Counted from the first letter of the stretch, positions 1 through 11,608 are shown. The stretch is DNA of 64,000 nt from Manihot esculenta (GCF_001659605.2 NC_035164.2:7632955-7696954); one strand, 5' to 3'. Translations and numbers: made by a program. Notes: generated from the sequence alone by a model not told the origin.

Positions 1-2
1 CA

Positions 3-1016
3 GTAGCGTCCAACAGGATAGACTCGATATGGGTGATTGTGGACAGACTCACGAAATCTGCTCATTTTCTTCCAGTACGGAGTAACTATTCTGTGGATAA
101 GTTGGCACAGGTCTATCTGGATGAGATAGTGAGATTACATGGAGTCCCAGTGTCTATAGTTTCAGACAGAGGACCTCAGTTTACTTCCCGCTTTTGGCGG
201 AGTCTGCAAAGTGCGATGGGCACGAGATTGGATTTTAGTACTGCTTTCCACCCACAGACTGATGGACAGTCAGAAAGGACCATCCAGACCATAGAGGATA
301 TGCTTCGCCTTTGTGTGTTAGACTTTGGCGGTTCTTGGAGGCAACATCTACCTTTGGTGGAGTTTGCCTACAATAACAGTCATCATGCTAGCATTGGGAT
401 GGCTCCTTATGACGCTTTGTATGGGAGGAAATGCAGATCCCCTGTTTGTTGGGAAGAGGTAGGAGAGAAGGCTCTTGCAGGGCCAGAGTTAATAGACATT
501 ACCAGTAGAATGGTACCCATGATCAGAGAGAGAATCAGAACAGCTCAAAGTAGACAGAAAAGTTATGCAGACGTGCGCAGAAAGCAGTTAGAGTTTCAAG
601 AAGGTAATTGGGTATTGCTGAAAGTGTCTCCAATGAAAGGAGTGGTTCGTTTTGGGAAGAAAGGTAAATTAGCTCCACGGTACATTGGACCCTTTGAGGT
701 GTTGCAGAGGATCGGAAATGTGTCGTATAAGCTGGATTTACCTGCTTCTATGGAGAGGATTCACCCGGTATTTCATGTTTCTATGCTACGACAGTTTGTG
801 TCAGATCCGAATCAGGTTCTGAGTGAGCCTGAGGTGGAGATTCATACAGATCTCACCTATATAGAGCAGCCAGTGCGGATTCTGGACACGCAGATCAGAC
901 AGCTAAGGAACAAGGAGATTCTGATGGTGAAAGTCCTATGGAACCACCATAACCTAGAAGAGTGCACATGGGAGACGCGGGAGTCTATGCTCCAGCAGTA
1001 TCCATATTTGTTTTGA
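3..1016 (+). CDS. Ty3/gypsy Tekay-type pol, 3' part (integrase, GPF module, chromodomain), element A
   Basis: This is the carboxyl end of a chromovirus polyprotein whose start lies left of the window; the frame is open from base 3. Integrase core motifs are visible: the second catalytic aspartate in IVSDRGPQF and the glutamate in the GQSERTIQT block. The first aspartate is off-window. Then come the GPF module ([19 protein letters not shown]), the [10 protein letters not shown] motif, and a complete chromodomain-like tail containing VKVLWNHH and ECTWETRE that ends at TAA/TGA-type stop 1014-1016. Integrase inserts the cDNA copy into the genome, and the chromodomain is thought to direct it to marked chromatin. 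It is close to the same region of the element at 10715-20754 but keeps the chromodomain that copy lost. It is followed by a polypurine tract and the 3' LTR. Confidence 0.93.
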   Translation, partial: VASNRIDSIWVIVDRLTKSAHFLPVRSNYSVDKLAQVYLDEIVRLHGVPVSIVSDRGPQFTSRFWRSLQSAMGTRLDFSTAFHPQTDGQSERTIQTIEDMLRLCVLDFGGSWRQHLPLVEFAYNNSHHASIGMAPYDALYGRKCRSPVCWEEVGEKALAGPELIDITSRMVPMIRERIRTAQSRQKSYADVRRKQLEFQEGNWVLLKVSPMKGVVRFGKKGKLAPRYIGPFEVLQRIGNVSYKLDLPASMERIHPVFHVSMLRQFVSDPNQVLSEPEVEIHTDLTYIEQPVRILDTQIRQLRNKEILMVKVLWNHHNLEECTWETRESMLQQYPYLF

Positions 1017-1078
1017 GGTTAGTTTCCTCCTTGTGTTTTGTTTTTGTATGTTTTAGGACCATTCGAGGACGAATGTTC

Positions 1079-1093
1079 TTAAGGAGGGGAGAA
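1079..1093 (+). other. Polypurine tract of element A
   Basis: A purine-rich run (AAGGAGGGGAGAA) lies directly before the TGTAATACCC start of the LTR. This is where second-strand DNA synthesis is primed. The same arrangement precedes the 3' LTR at 18416. Confidence 0.8.
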
Positions 1094-1161
1094 TGTAATA
1101 CCCGGCTAGAATCCGGCACCGGAATTCCTGTTGTTTGGTGGACTCCGGGGTGTTGGGATTC

Positions 1162-1168
1162 TATATAA
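1162..1168 (+). promoter_or_regulatory. TATA box in LTR of element A
   Basis: TATATAA followed by GGG lies about 70 bp inside the LTR. It sits at a comparable place to the TATA sequences in the related LTRs, although here the TTCGGC motifs lie downstream rather than upstream. Confidence 0.5.
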
Positions 1169-2477
1169 GGGTAGGAGTTATGGTTTCTATGTGTTATGAG
1201 GTGTTTTATGGTTTTACAGTTCTTTAGTTTTGAGTTTTGCGTTGCAATGACCTAAGGCAGTTGAGCCAAGTTCGGCCGCCGAAAGTAAGTTCGGCCGCCG
1301 AAAGTGTTTGGCTTCCGAAGGGAAGTTCGGCCCCCGAAGGTTGCATGCGTGTGCATGTGATTGGGCAGCCGAAGCTGAGTTGGCTAGTGCGCTGAGTCAT
1401 GTGTTTTGACAGATGTTGGCTTCAGATTCTTGCCATGAAGTAGCCACGTCTTCTATGACTCATCTGCAAGTGTTTTGAGCAGCTCAGGCAGGAGTTTGCT
1501 CATTTACCACGTTTTGAAGGGTTTGAAGCAAAAAGTGAGTTTGAGAGAGAGTTTGCGAGTTTGAGACGAGGTGATCCGTTTTCCCTTGGTCAGAGTGTTT
1601 AGCTTCTTGCTACAGGAGGTAAGTGATGCTTTTGACCATGGTTTTATGTGTTTTGTGCAGGTTTTATGGAAGTTAGGGAGAGAGATGCATGGTTAAGTGA
1701 GAAGTAGTGTTTTTGATGAGTTATGCATGTATATATGCTTATGTGTTATGTTTGTTTTGTTGTTTGGGGTATTAGCTAGTTTTGGACCCCTGTGATCATA
1801 TACATGAGTATATGTATGGTGAGGAGGTGACGTTTGCATGGTTTGAGAAGTTGAAGGAAAGAAGGAGATGGGTTGCCGTTGAAGCTGAGTTCTGGATGAA
1901 CTCAGGTTCGGCAGCCGAAAGTTCATTCGGCCACCGAACCTCTTGCATGGTAGTTTAGGCTGCCACAGCTTGCCCCCGCGAGTTGTGCATGTTCGGCTCT
2001 GTTTGGGGGATTCGGCCGCCGAAGGTGCCGCCGAAGGTGCTTGAGTTTTGTCTCTGGAGAGGACATTCGGCCGCCGAACCTGCCGCCGAAAGTGTTCTGT
2101 CCAGCTTTTCTTTTGCATGTTTTGCATGACGTTTAGAGAGAGTGTTAGGGGATTCTTGGGGAGTTTAAATAGAGTTAGTCATAAGCTAGTTTGGTCCCTC
2201 AGTTATGTCTTTATGTGTACAGACCAGAGGAACCAGAGAGAGCAGCAGTGAGTCCTGCTCTAGAGGTTCAGAACCTGCAAAGTCAGTCAGTCCAGATAGC
2301 CAGAGGTGAGTGGAACTAAACGGATGACTTTTAATTGAATCATAAACTGCTTTTAGCATCTCTCATGCATCATGATTATGCCATAGGTTGATTGCATTAG
2401 TATACACGAATATGAAGCATTGCATTGTTATTTGGTGATGTGAGTGAATGCTGAATGATCCAATAGTCTCAGACAGG

Positions 2478-2706
2478 AAGTCCAGGAGCCTTTGACTACA
2501 CCCTGGCATGTATAGCAAAGTCCAGGAGCCTTTGACTACGCCCTGGCATGTATAGCAAAGTCCAGGAGCCTTTGACTACGCCCTGGCAGGTATATAGCAA
2601 AGTCCAGGAGCCTTTGACTACGCCCTGGCAATGGTAAGTTCACAGGTGTTATATACACATATACATATATGACAGGAAGACCAGGTGCTCGATTCTACGC
2701 CCTGGC
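2478..2706 (+). repeat. Minisatellite in LTR leader, four 40-42 bp units plus one diverged
   Basis: Units start at 2478, 2518, 2558 and 2600, and a diverged fifth lies near 2676. Each begins GTCCAGG and ends CCCTGGCA, so the flanks CCAGG and CCTGG are complementary and each unit could form a stem-loop. The first four are nearly identical. Related LTRs carry different tandem repeats at the equivalent place. Confidence 0.9.
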
Positions 2707-3310
2707 ACAGAGTTACTGGGACTATGTGGTGACAGGTTTACTCTTGATGTGGCTTGTCTGTGATATGGTGCATTCCATGAGATCATATGTTACTGAGATG
2801 TTTTACTGTTCTACTCACTGGGCTATAGAGCTCATCCCACTCCCTTAACCCCAGTTTTGCAGGTTCAGTGTACAGTGTACAGGGACAGTCCAGCAGAGTA
2901 CAGAAAAAGTAAAGAGATCTGTAATAGCTTAGAGTGGACATGTAATATTAAAGAGATGTAATAGTTGTTACTTGACCTAGACCTAGTGATGTATGTGTTG
3001 TACATGATCTGTAAATGTATATATGTTTTCCTGTATGTGAAAACCAGGCTTAACAGGTATGAGTTAACCCACCTAGAGCAAGCTCTAGTCAGGGATACAG
3101 AGTACAGAGTACATGAGTACAGAGTACAGAGATAGTGCATGCACAGGTTAAGCCTTGGTTCAGAAAAGAGTTTTATTTTCACAGAAAATGTATGATCATG
3201 TATGAGTTGTACAGGTACACAGAGAGTATAGCAGGCTTGCTACGGGTTCTGGCGGCCTTAAGCCGACCTGAATCCTAGCGCCGGTGACGGTCCATTTTGG
3301 GGTCGTTACA

Positions 3311-6300
3311 AATACACCCTTCTCAGATCTTGATACATCTTGGTGGCTCCAGGGTGAACGCTATACCTCGCATTATGAGCTTCTCTCATAATGTCTTCCT
3401 TCAAACTGCTGTCATCTGGTACACATAACCTCTTCCCGTGCCGAAGAATCCCCTCACTGTCAAATCTGAACTCAGTACTGTTGCCAGACTGAACAGTCCT
3501 GGCAATCTTCACTAATTCAGGATCCTCGTGCTGTTTCAGAGCCACTTGCTCTAGAAACACAGGTGTAACTCTCATCTGTGCAATCAAAGCACCTGTACCA
3601 GATAACTGCAACTGTAGCCCTTCATCTACGAGCTTGTAGAAGTCCTTCACCACCGGCCTTCTCTCTACTGCAATGTGGGATAAACTGCCAAGTGACTTCC
3701 GGCTTAAGGCATCAGCTACAACATTAGCCTTACCCAGATGATACTGGATTTTGCAATCGTAATCACTGAGCAATTCTACCCACTGTCTCTGCCTCAAGTT
3801 TAGCTCTCTCTGGCTTAAGATGTGCTGCAGGCTCTTATGATCTGTGTAGATCTCACACTTTACCCCATAGAGGTAATGCCTCCACATCTTAAGTGCAAAG
3901 ATAACAGCTGTCATCTCTAGATCGTGTGTCGGGTAGTTTAGCTCGTGCTTCTTCAGCTGTCTAGAAGCATAAGCTATCACTCTGTCATTCTGCATTAACA
4001 CACAACCTAATCCCACTCGGGATGCATCACAGAACACTGTGAAATCTTCATCACTGATCGGCAGAGCTAACACCGGTGCTGAAGTCAACCGTCTCTTCAA
4101 CTCTTCAAAACTCTCATCACATTCCTCTGACCATACGAACTTCTGATTCTTTCTGGTCAGTCTGGTCATAGGAGCAGCTATCTTCGAAAAGTCTTGAACA
4201 AACCTCCGATAGTAGCCTGCCAAACCCAGAAAACTCTTGATCTCTGTCACTGTAGTGGGTGTAGGCCAATTGGCTACTGCCTCTACCTTCTTGGGATCTA
4301 CTGCTATTCCTTCCTCTGATACTACGTGTCCCAAAAAGGAAATGCTCCTGAGCCAGAACTCGCACTTGGAGAACTTAGCATACAAGCCATGCTCTCTCAA
4401 GGTCTGCAGCACTATCCGCAGATGCTGGGCATGCTCCTCTGCATTCCTGGAGTACACTAAGATATCATCAATAAAGACGATCACAAAGCTATCCAGGTAC
4501 TCCCTGAACACCCTGTTCATGAGATCCATGAATGCTGCAGGGGCGTTAGTTAACCCGAACGGCATTACTAGGAACTCATAATGCCCATATCTGGTCCTGA
4601 AAGCGGTCTTCGCTACATCTCCTTCCCTGATCTTCAACTGGTGGTATCCGGATCTCAGATCTATCTTTGAGAAACAACCTGCTCCTGCTAGCTGGTCGAA
4701 TAGATCATCGATCCTGGGTAGAGGATACTTATTCTTGATAGTGACTTTGTTCAACTGCCTGTAGTCAATACAAAGTCGAAGAGATCCATCCTTCTTCCTG
4801 ACAAACAGTACTGGAGCACCCCAGGGTGAGGTACTCGGGCGGATGAACCGCTTGTCTACCAAGTCCTGTAACTGCTCTTTTAGCTCTTTCAGCTCTGCTG
4901 GTGCCATCCTGTAGGGAGGAATAGAGATCGGTCTGGTACCAGGCATCAATTCGATCTCGAACTCTATTTCCCTATCAGGTGGTAGTCCTGGAAGCTCTTC
5001 AGGAAACACATCTGGGAACTCTCTAACAACTGGTACTGAGGATGGTTCCCTAACCTACTTGTCTAACTCTCTCATATGAGCTAGGAACCCCTGACAACCT
5101 CTCCTCAACAACCTATGAGCCTGAAGGGCTGATATCAACCCCTTAGGTGTCCCTCTCCTATCTCCTCTGAAGACACACTCTGATCCATTCTGATCTCTGA
5201 AACTCACTACCTTGTCTCTACAATTCAGAGTAGCATCATACGTAGATAACCAATCCATCCCTAGAATGACATCAAAATCTGTCAACTCTAGAACCACCAG
5301 GTCAACTGGAAGGTATCTACCCTCTATGCACACTGGACTGAACCGACAGACTGACTCTGCCAAAGATGGATCACATTTGGGTCCACTGACCCAAAGAGGA
5401 CACTCTAACTCGGACACCATCAGGCCCAACCTCTCTGCTGCTCTAGAAGAAATGAAAGAGTGAGAAGCACCGGGGTCCATCAAAGCATACACCTCTGAAC
5501 ACCCAATGATGAGATTACCTGACACCACTGTGTTCGAAGTGTCTGCCTCCTGTTGAGTCATGGTGAAAATCCGTGCTAGAGCTGACGGACCTGCACCTCG
5601 GGAACCTGCTGAAGAAGAGGCTGACCCTCTCCCTCTTCCTCTACCACTGCTCTGGGGTATAGCTGGAGCGGCTGGCTGTGCCACACTTCCAGATGTCATT
5701 TGCTGAGATGATGCCATAGAGGTCATGCTAGGACACTGCTTTGTCATATGCCCTTCCTGCCCACATCTGTAGCAGGCTGTAGATCCCTTCAAACAGACTC
5801 CTCCATGCTGCCTTCCACAGTTTGGACATACTGGTCTATCAGCGCCAGAACCTGAGCCTCTACCCATTCCTAAACTGGATTTCATTCTGCCCCAGAATCT
5901 GCTCTTTTTCCCTTTACCCTTCTCTCCTCTCCTATCCCCTGAAGCAGCTGCACCAGGAACTTTAGAACCTGAGGACTGTGCCACCGGCTGCCTAACTGTC
6001 CCTTGGAAACTGGCACTAGCCTCCATCATTCTCGCTGCATCAACAATTGAGTGAAAACTCTCTTTATCAGCTGCCAGGATTAGAGAAGAATACCTGAGGT
6101 GTAATCTCATGGCATATCTCTTCGCTTTCTTCTTGTCGGTGTCGTATGCTTGTCCCACATATTGGAACAAATCCAAAAACTTGTCAGTGTACTCATCTAC
6201 ACTCATTCCCTCCGTCTGTCTCAACTGTTCGAATTCCACCATCTTCATTTCTCTGGAACTGTCAGGAAAAGCCCACCCTGCAAATTCATTGGCGAACTCT

Positions 6301-7073
6301 TCCCATGTCATACTGTCTATCCTGGGGTCCACATAGTTCTTGAACCATTCTCTGGCTTTCTTGCACTTTAAGGTGAACCCTGCCATCTCGATGGCCCTAT
6401 GATCATCAACTCCCAACTCACTCGCTATCATTCTGACTGCACCAAGATACTCAAAGGGATCATCTCCCGTATTGAATTTAGGAGCATCCAACTTCAAGTA
6501 TTCTGTCATCTTCACCTTACTTCCCCCTGAAGAATTGGGTTGTTGTGCTTCCACAACAGGGGCGACTGGTTCAGGTGGTGGTGGTGGAGGTACTGCTTCT
6601 CTTACTTCCGGCTGTGCTGGACTTGGATGGAAAGGTTGGGGTGGATACATAGGATATGGTGGATAAAAGGAAGGATAAGGCATGTAAGGCATATAGGGTG
6701 GATATGGGGCAAAGCTAGAGTAATCCGACGTGCCTCCCATCGGATACCCCGGGCCCTGTGGAAAGGGTGGATAGCCAAACCCCGAGGCCTGTACGCCTCC
6801 CTGGGACTCCTCCATACCTTCTTCTGACCTTCCGACACCCATGCTTCCATCTCTACGCTGATCACCCTCCATCACACCTCTCTCCTCTACTGACCTTCCC
6901 CCTCTGCTTACTCCTCTTCTGCTCTCGTCAGAAGACCTTCTCGGGTCTCGTGACGTTCCTTCCTTGCTTGACCTGTGAGATCTTGCCCTTGGCAAGGCAG
7001 GTGGACGAGCAGCTGTACCCTCACTTACAGGTGGGACTCCAGTCAATCTCGCGGATCGACGAGTTCCTCGCAT
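3311..7073 (-). pseudogene. gag-pol of element D (Tekay-type), amber stop between protease and RT, 3' end missing
   Basis: The likely start is the ATG at 7073 ([10 protein letters not shown]), matching the start of the intact relative at 13328. In order: a proline-rich N-terminus, a retrotransposon gag domain (EWFKNYVDPRID), zinc knuckles ([14 protein letters not shown]), an aspartic protease with DPGAS in place of the usual DTG/DSG, reverse transcriptase with the FIDD active site, RNase H ([10 protein letters not shown]) and the start of the integrase zinc-binding region. A TAG at 5055-5057 interrupts the frame where the relative has CAG; coding resumes directly in the same frame. The remaining integrase is removed by the insertion at 3310. 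Probably inactive. Confidence 0.88.
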
Positions 7074-7320
7074 CTTAACTTTTTGAAAAATAGCATACAC
7101 ATAGCTCATCAGCAACATATAGGCCATGTGAGAATACATGAACCTCAAACATACATAACATATAATACAATGCTCATGCATAACTCATGGCATTTCACAT
7201 CATCATCAAATAGATAGGCCTAACCTCCTATCCTAGTGGACATGTTTTCCTATTGTGCTTGACCAACTTAAACCTCTCTGAGCCCATCTTTCTCTATAGG
7301 TCCGACCATACGAACCTTGT

Positions 7321-7332
7321 GCTCTGATAACA
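7321..7332 (-). other. Primer binding site of element D (initiator Met-tRNA type)
   Basis: Read on the minus strand, TGTTATCAGAGC follows the LTR end after three bases. It differs by one base from the TGGTATCAGAGC site of the young element B. Its position just inside the 5' LTR supports the assignment. Confidence 0.75.
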
Positions 7333-7335
7333 CTC

Positions 7336-9348
7336 TGTAACAGCCCGAAAACCGGACTATTACCGGCACTAGGATCCAGATCGGCTTAAGGCCGCCGGGA
7401 CCCGTAGTAAGCCTACTGTGAACTCTGTGTACCTGTAAAAACTCATACATGATCATACATTTTCTGTAAAAATTAAAATTCTTTCTCTGTACCACGGCTT
7501 AACCTGTGCATGCACTAACATCTGTACTATAAACCCCTGCTAGAGCTCTCATCTTTGCTCTAGGCGGGCTAAACTCATCTGTGGCAAGCCTGGTTTTCAT
7601 ACATATGTAATAAAATCATTTTCATAAACGGATCATGTATATACAAAAGTATCACAACTCTTGCAAGAGTCAAGCACAATTCTATACACTACACAACATT
7701 AACTATCTCTTTAAAATTACATGTCCACTCTAACTATTACATATCCTTCATTTCTTCTATACCCTGCTAAGCTCACTCTCTGAACTCTGAAGACTAAAAC
7801 CTGCAAAACTGGGATGAGGGGAGAGGGATGAGCTAAACTAGCCCAGTGAGTAGACAATAAAACATGCTCTCATGGAATGCATCATAACACAATCATCTCA
7901 CGTTACTGGATACTATCCGTATTGGGTTCACGCAAGCGTCCTTCCCTAGAGAGTTCATGCAAGCGTCCTTCCTCTCACGGATTGCTCTTGATCTTATCAA
8001 TCATAGAATAATGCAATGCAGCATATTCGTGAACTAGTGCAATCAACCTACTATATATGATCATGATGCATGAACGTGCTTTCGGAATTAAATGAAAGTT
8101 TAAATCCATTTCTACTCACCTTTGACAGACTCGGAACAACCACTGGACAACTATCTCTGCTGATCTCCTGGGTTCCTTTGGTCCGAGCCTACACAGGTGG
8201 ACTTAAAATGAGGGACCAAACTTACTCAAAACATCTCTGATAACTCCCCAAGAAACCCCCTAAGACATCCTCAAAAGATCACATAAAGCATGCAAAAGAA
8301 GGCTGGACAGGGCACTTTCGGCGGCAGGTTCGGCGGCCGAAACCCCTCTCCAGAGACGAAACTCATGCATGTTCGGCGGCACCTTCGGCGGCCGAAGGTC
8401 TCGTCCAGAGACGAAACTCACACACTTTCGGCGGCCGAACTCCCTCTTTCGGTGGCCGAAAGTCCCTTTCTAAACCGAAAGCCTAGCTTTCGGGGGCAAG
8501 CTTTGGCAGCCGAAACTGCCTCCACAAGGGGTTCGGCGGTCGAACCTGGTTTTGCCCGAAGGGCAGAACCCTGCTCTATTTCATGCAAACTCACCCCAAA
8601 ATTTACCCAACATGCATATCAACTACTCCCAACTAGCACAGACCATATATCATGCATAAAGAGGTTCAAAACTCTCCTAAACCTCAAACAAACATAGCAC
8701 ATAACACTTAAACATGCTTGAACACCAAACATCACCAAAAACCTCACCTAAACCTAAACATGCATACTACCCATACAAACTTCATAAAACCTTCAAAACT
8801 TATCAAAGAAGCTCAGGATCTTCACTTACCTCTTAAATAACTTGAGGATGAAGGATCCTAACGTGGAGATATGGAGAAATCCCTTCTCAAAGCTCCAAGC
8901 TTCAAACTTTGCTCTTTTTGCTTAAAACCTTCAAAAATCACCAAAACTCTTAAAAACTTGGAAAGATTTGGTGAAAATCATGGAAAGTCATCAAAGTCAA
9001 CGTGAGAAGGTTTTGGTTCACCTTTGGCTGCAAGTGGAGGAGAAATATCCTCCTTCCACCGACCCTTGGCCCTTAAATAGGTGGCTGGCCAGACCACCTT
9101 CGGCAGCCGAACGTGAAGCCGAAACCATGTAATGTTCGGCGGCCGAAAGTGACCTTCGGCGGCCGAACCTTTGCATTTCTCCCTTATTGCTTTTCTTTCA
9201 AAACTCATTTCCTTTAACACTTTAAAACATTCAAAACTCTTAAAACACACACATGAAAACTTATGTATTACCCTTCTCGAGGGTTCCGACACCCGAGATT
9301 CCACCGAACTACAGAAATTCCGATGCCGGACTCGAGCCGGGTATTACA
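7336..9348 (-). mobile_element. 5' LTR of element D
   Basis: The LTR is 2013 bp; on the minus strand it begins TGTAATACCC and ends CTGTTACA. It contains TTCGGCGGCCGAA motifs (sense TTCGGCCGCCGAA) in two clusters near 8316-8560 and 9096-9172. A TATTTAA sits at 9073-9079 in the context GGCCAGCCACCTATTTAAGG, just downstream of the second cluster in the direction of transcription. A short repeat of GCAAGCGTCC near 7930-7975 sits where related LTRs carry minisatellites. Confidence 0.88.
9073..9079 (-). promoter_or_regulatory. TATA box in 5' LTR of element D
   Basis: TATTTAA on the minus strand, preceded by the block GGCCAGCCACC that is shared with the LTRs of elements B, E and F. Confidence 0.55.
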
Positions 9349-10709
9349 ACCGGCCTGGCTTCGGGGAGGACGTTCAACTTATGGGTCATCACCTCGGGAT
9401 CAATTTCGGGCATGTCCGAAGGCTTTCAGGCGAAGCTTGACGCGTGACTTCGGATCAAGGCCATGACCTCGGTCTTCTGTTCTTTGGTGAGGCCGGCGTT
9501 GACACTAAAGACTTTATCTGTTTCTGCTTTTGATAAGGGAAAAATCTCCAGTTCCCCCACCGGCTCTGTCCTGGCCTCTGTTCTCTCGTCTCGGACTTCC
9601 AGGACTTCTGAATCCAGCCTATCTTCTGTTGAGCTCGGCTCTGCTACCGTAGCTAGGTATACCGCTCTTGCTTCCTCCTGGCTTCCCCGAACTATTTCCA
9701 CCCCTGCCTCTGTTGGAAACTTCATTGCCAGATATCTGATACTGGTGACAGCCTCAAAGTCAAACAGCGCAAGTCTTCCCAGGATCGCGTTGTAGCTCAG
9801 GGGGAGTTTAGCCACTAGGAACATCGCATAATGGGTGCGAGTCCTTGGTGCTTCTCCCAAAGTAAGGGCTAGCTTTACCTTCCCTTCTACCGTCACTGGT
9901 GTTCCTCCAATCCCTTTAATCGGGGCCTAGTCCCGAACCAGTTGCTCTTCGGGAATTCCCATCTGCTGGAAGACTCGGTAAGGCAGCAGATTCACCTTGC
10001 TCCCGTCATCCACCAAGATCTTCTTTACCCGGTAGTTGTGAATGACAGCTTCAATGACAAGGGCATCGTCATGAGGCATCTGAACACCCTGAGCGTCCTC
10101 TGAAGAGAAAGTGATGGCCGTTGAAGAGTGTTCGACGACCTGCATGACCTCAACACTGCTGTTTTCTCCCTCTCTACTCCTCTTTTTCCCCCTTCGGCTC
10201 ATCCGACCCCCTGTGTCTCCTACAATCATATTGATGGTCCCACCGGACCCATCATTTACGGGGTTGGATCCCGTTCTCCTCGGCGCTTGGACTGCCGGAT
10301 TGGGCTGGGGTCTCTGTCCTTCCGGTTTCTTCATGAAGTTCTTCAGGTGCCCTCTTTTTATCAGCCTCTCTATTTCTGTGATCAACTGGAAGCAGTTATT
10401 GGTGTCGTGGCCATGAGTACGATGGAACTGACAGTATTTGTCAGGATTTCGCTGGTCGGCTTCCGTTCTCAGAGGTCTGGGCCACTGTAAGAATTCCTTG
10501 TCTTGGACAGCCATGAGCACTTCGGCTCTAGAGGCATTAAGTGGGGTCGGCTTCTTTGGAACCCACGAAGGGAGTGGCTTCTGTTCTGAGACTCGAGGGG
10601 GGAGAGGTCTTTGGTCCCTTCACTCCCAGGGCTGTCTGTAAGGCTCAAGCCTTTTGTCATGTTTCTTCTCGTGCTTCTCCAGCCTCCTTTCCTCCGGGGC
10701 TTTCTCCTT
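9349..10709 (-). pseudogene. Element C (Tat-like Ty3/gypsy): gag end, protease and start of pol, decayed
   Basis: This is the downstream half of a minus-strand polyprotein whose first half is at 20760-21939; element B separates them. A zinc-knuckle-like block (KYCQFHRTHGHDTNNCFQL) typical of the Tat/Ogre-type lineage is followed by ERLIKRGHLKNF. A protease-like stretch follows with VDDGSKVNLLPY and later YNAILGRLALF. The reading direction is kept, but stops break it: TGA near 10618, TAG near 9927 and TGA at 9426. At least the last two fit a C-to-T change on one strand. Coding runs to the LTR of element D at 9348, where D interrupts it. Inactive. Confidence 0.82.
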
Positions 10710-10714
10710 ACCTG
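10710..10714. other. Target site duplication of element B, left copy
   Basis: ACCTG immediately before the 5' LTR matches ACCTG at 20755-20759 after the 3' LTR. Removing element B and one copy rejoins the gag frame of element C (…GVAG then KEKAPEERR). Confidence 0.95.
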
Positions 10715-10891
10715 TGTAATACCCGGCTAGACTCCGGTATCGAAATTCCTACCGTCCGGTGGAATCCCGGATGTCGAAAACCTCTAGAAGGGTAAAAGTA
10801 TGTTTTTATGATGTGTTTTCATGTTCTTAATGGTTTTAAGTATGTTTTTAAAAGAGCTTTTGCATGAAAAGTCTTTGGAGGAAAACCCAGG

Positions 10892-11057
10892 TTCGGCCGC
10901 CGAAAGTCAAGTTCGGCCGCCGAACATGCATGCGTTTTGGAGGCACGTTAGGCCCCCGAAAGCATGAGTGAGGGGAGTCAAGGTTCGGCCGCCGAACCTC
11001 ATGTTTGGCCGCCGAACATTTGCATGGATGCGGAGGCACATTCGGCCCCCGAACGTG
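10892..11057 (+). repeat. TTCGGCCGCCGAA motif cluster upstream of the LTR TATA box
   Basis: Three perfect copies and several variants (TTTGGCCGCCGAA, TTCGGCCCCCGAA, TTAGGCCCCCGAA) lie within 170 bp, ending 16 bp before TATAAAA. The motif is a near-palindrome with arms TTCGG and CCGAA and contains GCCGCC, the core bound by AP2/ERF factors. A regulatory role is inferred only from position and sequence. Confidence 0.8.
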
Positions 11058-11072
11058 GCCTGGCCAGCCACC

Positions 11073-11079
11073 TATAAAA
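11073..11079 (+). promoter_or_regulatory. TATA box of element B 5' LTR
   Basis: TATAAAA in the context TGGCCAGCCACCTATAAAAG. The context is conserved in the related LTRs of D, E and F, and is repeated at 18774-18780 in the 3' LTR. Confidence 0.75.
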
Positions 11080-11608
11080 GGGTCCCTTAAGTCCGCACGG
11101 GCGAGCTTTTTCTTCCCCGTTGTCGGCCAAGGTGAGTCTCCGCCACCTCTCCCTCGATCTTGAGTGTTTTCCTTAGATCTTCCATGGTTTTCACGGGTTT
11201 TAACTTCTGTTTTGAAGATCTGTGAGTAAAGAGCAAGTTTTGGGTACTTGGAGGTTCAAAGAGCTCAATCTCTCCATCTCCAAGCTAGGATCGCCTTTCC
11301 TCTCGTTTCTTCAAGAGGTAAGCTCGGATCCACCCTTGTTATGTGTTTTAAACAAGCATTAGGTTGTTTTATGAGTAGAGATGCATGTTTAGACTTGTTG
11401 ATGAGTTTATGGGTTTTGATGAGTGATGAACAATGTATGTTGATTTGTGTTGTCCTTGTGTGTTGTAGTTGGGGTTCAAGTTAGTTTGAGGCCCCTAGGA
11501 ACCATTGTATGTATTTTTGCATGTTTTGGTTAAGTTTATGCATGATTTGAGAGTTGGGAGACAAATGTGCATTGAGGAGCCAAAGTTTCTGCCCTTTGGC
11601 AGAAACCA

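Larger units (their letters stand above)
1094..3310 (+). mobile_element. 3' LTR of element A (Tekay-type Ty3/gypsy)
   Basis: The LTR is 2217 bp, starts TGTAATACCC and ends CGTTACA. It follows the pol stop and polypurine tract. It holds a TATA-like TATATAA at 1162-1168, clusters of the TTCGGCCGCCGAA motif near 1270-1345 and 1903-2097, and a minisatellite at 2478-2706. Base 3311 onward is the minus-strand pol of element D, broken inside the integrase zinc-binding region. Element A therefore inserted into D. The five bases after the LTR (AATAC) should be its target duplication, but the other copy is outside the window. Confidence 0.9.
3311..9348 (-). mobile_element. Element D: Tekay-type Ty3/gypsy retrotransposon, truncated by element A
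   Basis: A minus-strand element reads 5' LTR (9348-7336), primer binding site, and gag-pol from 7073 downward. It stops abruptly at 3311 inside the integrase zinc-binding region, where the plus-strand LTR of element A begins. The rest of the integrase and the 3' LTR presumably lie left of the window, beyond element A. D sits inside a Tat-like element: minus-strand gag-pro coding continues up to its outer LTR border at 9349. Confidence 0.88.

Noticed and set aside
962..1168. Open frame overlapping the pol end and LTR start
   Set aside because: It crosses the pol stop, polypurine tract and LTR border in a different frame; a shadow of element A.
2865..3182. 105-codon minus-strand frame inside the LTR of element A
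   Set aside because: Low-complexity reading of LTR leader sequence with no family resemblance.
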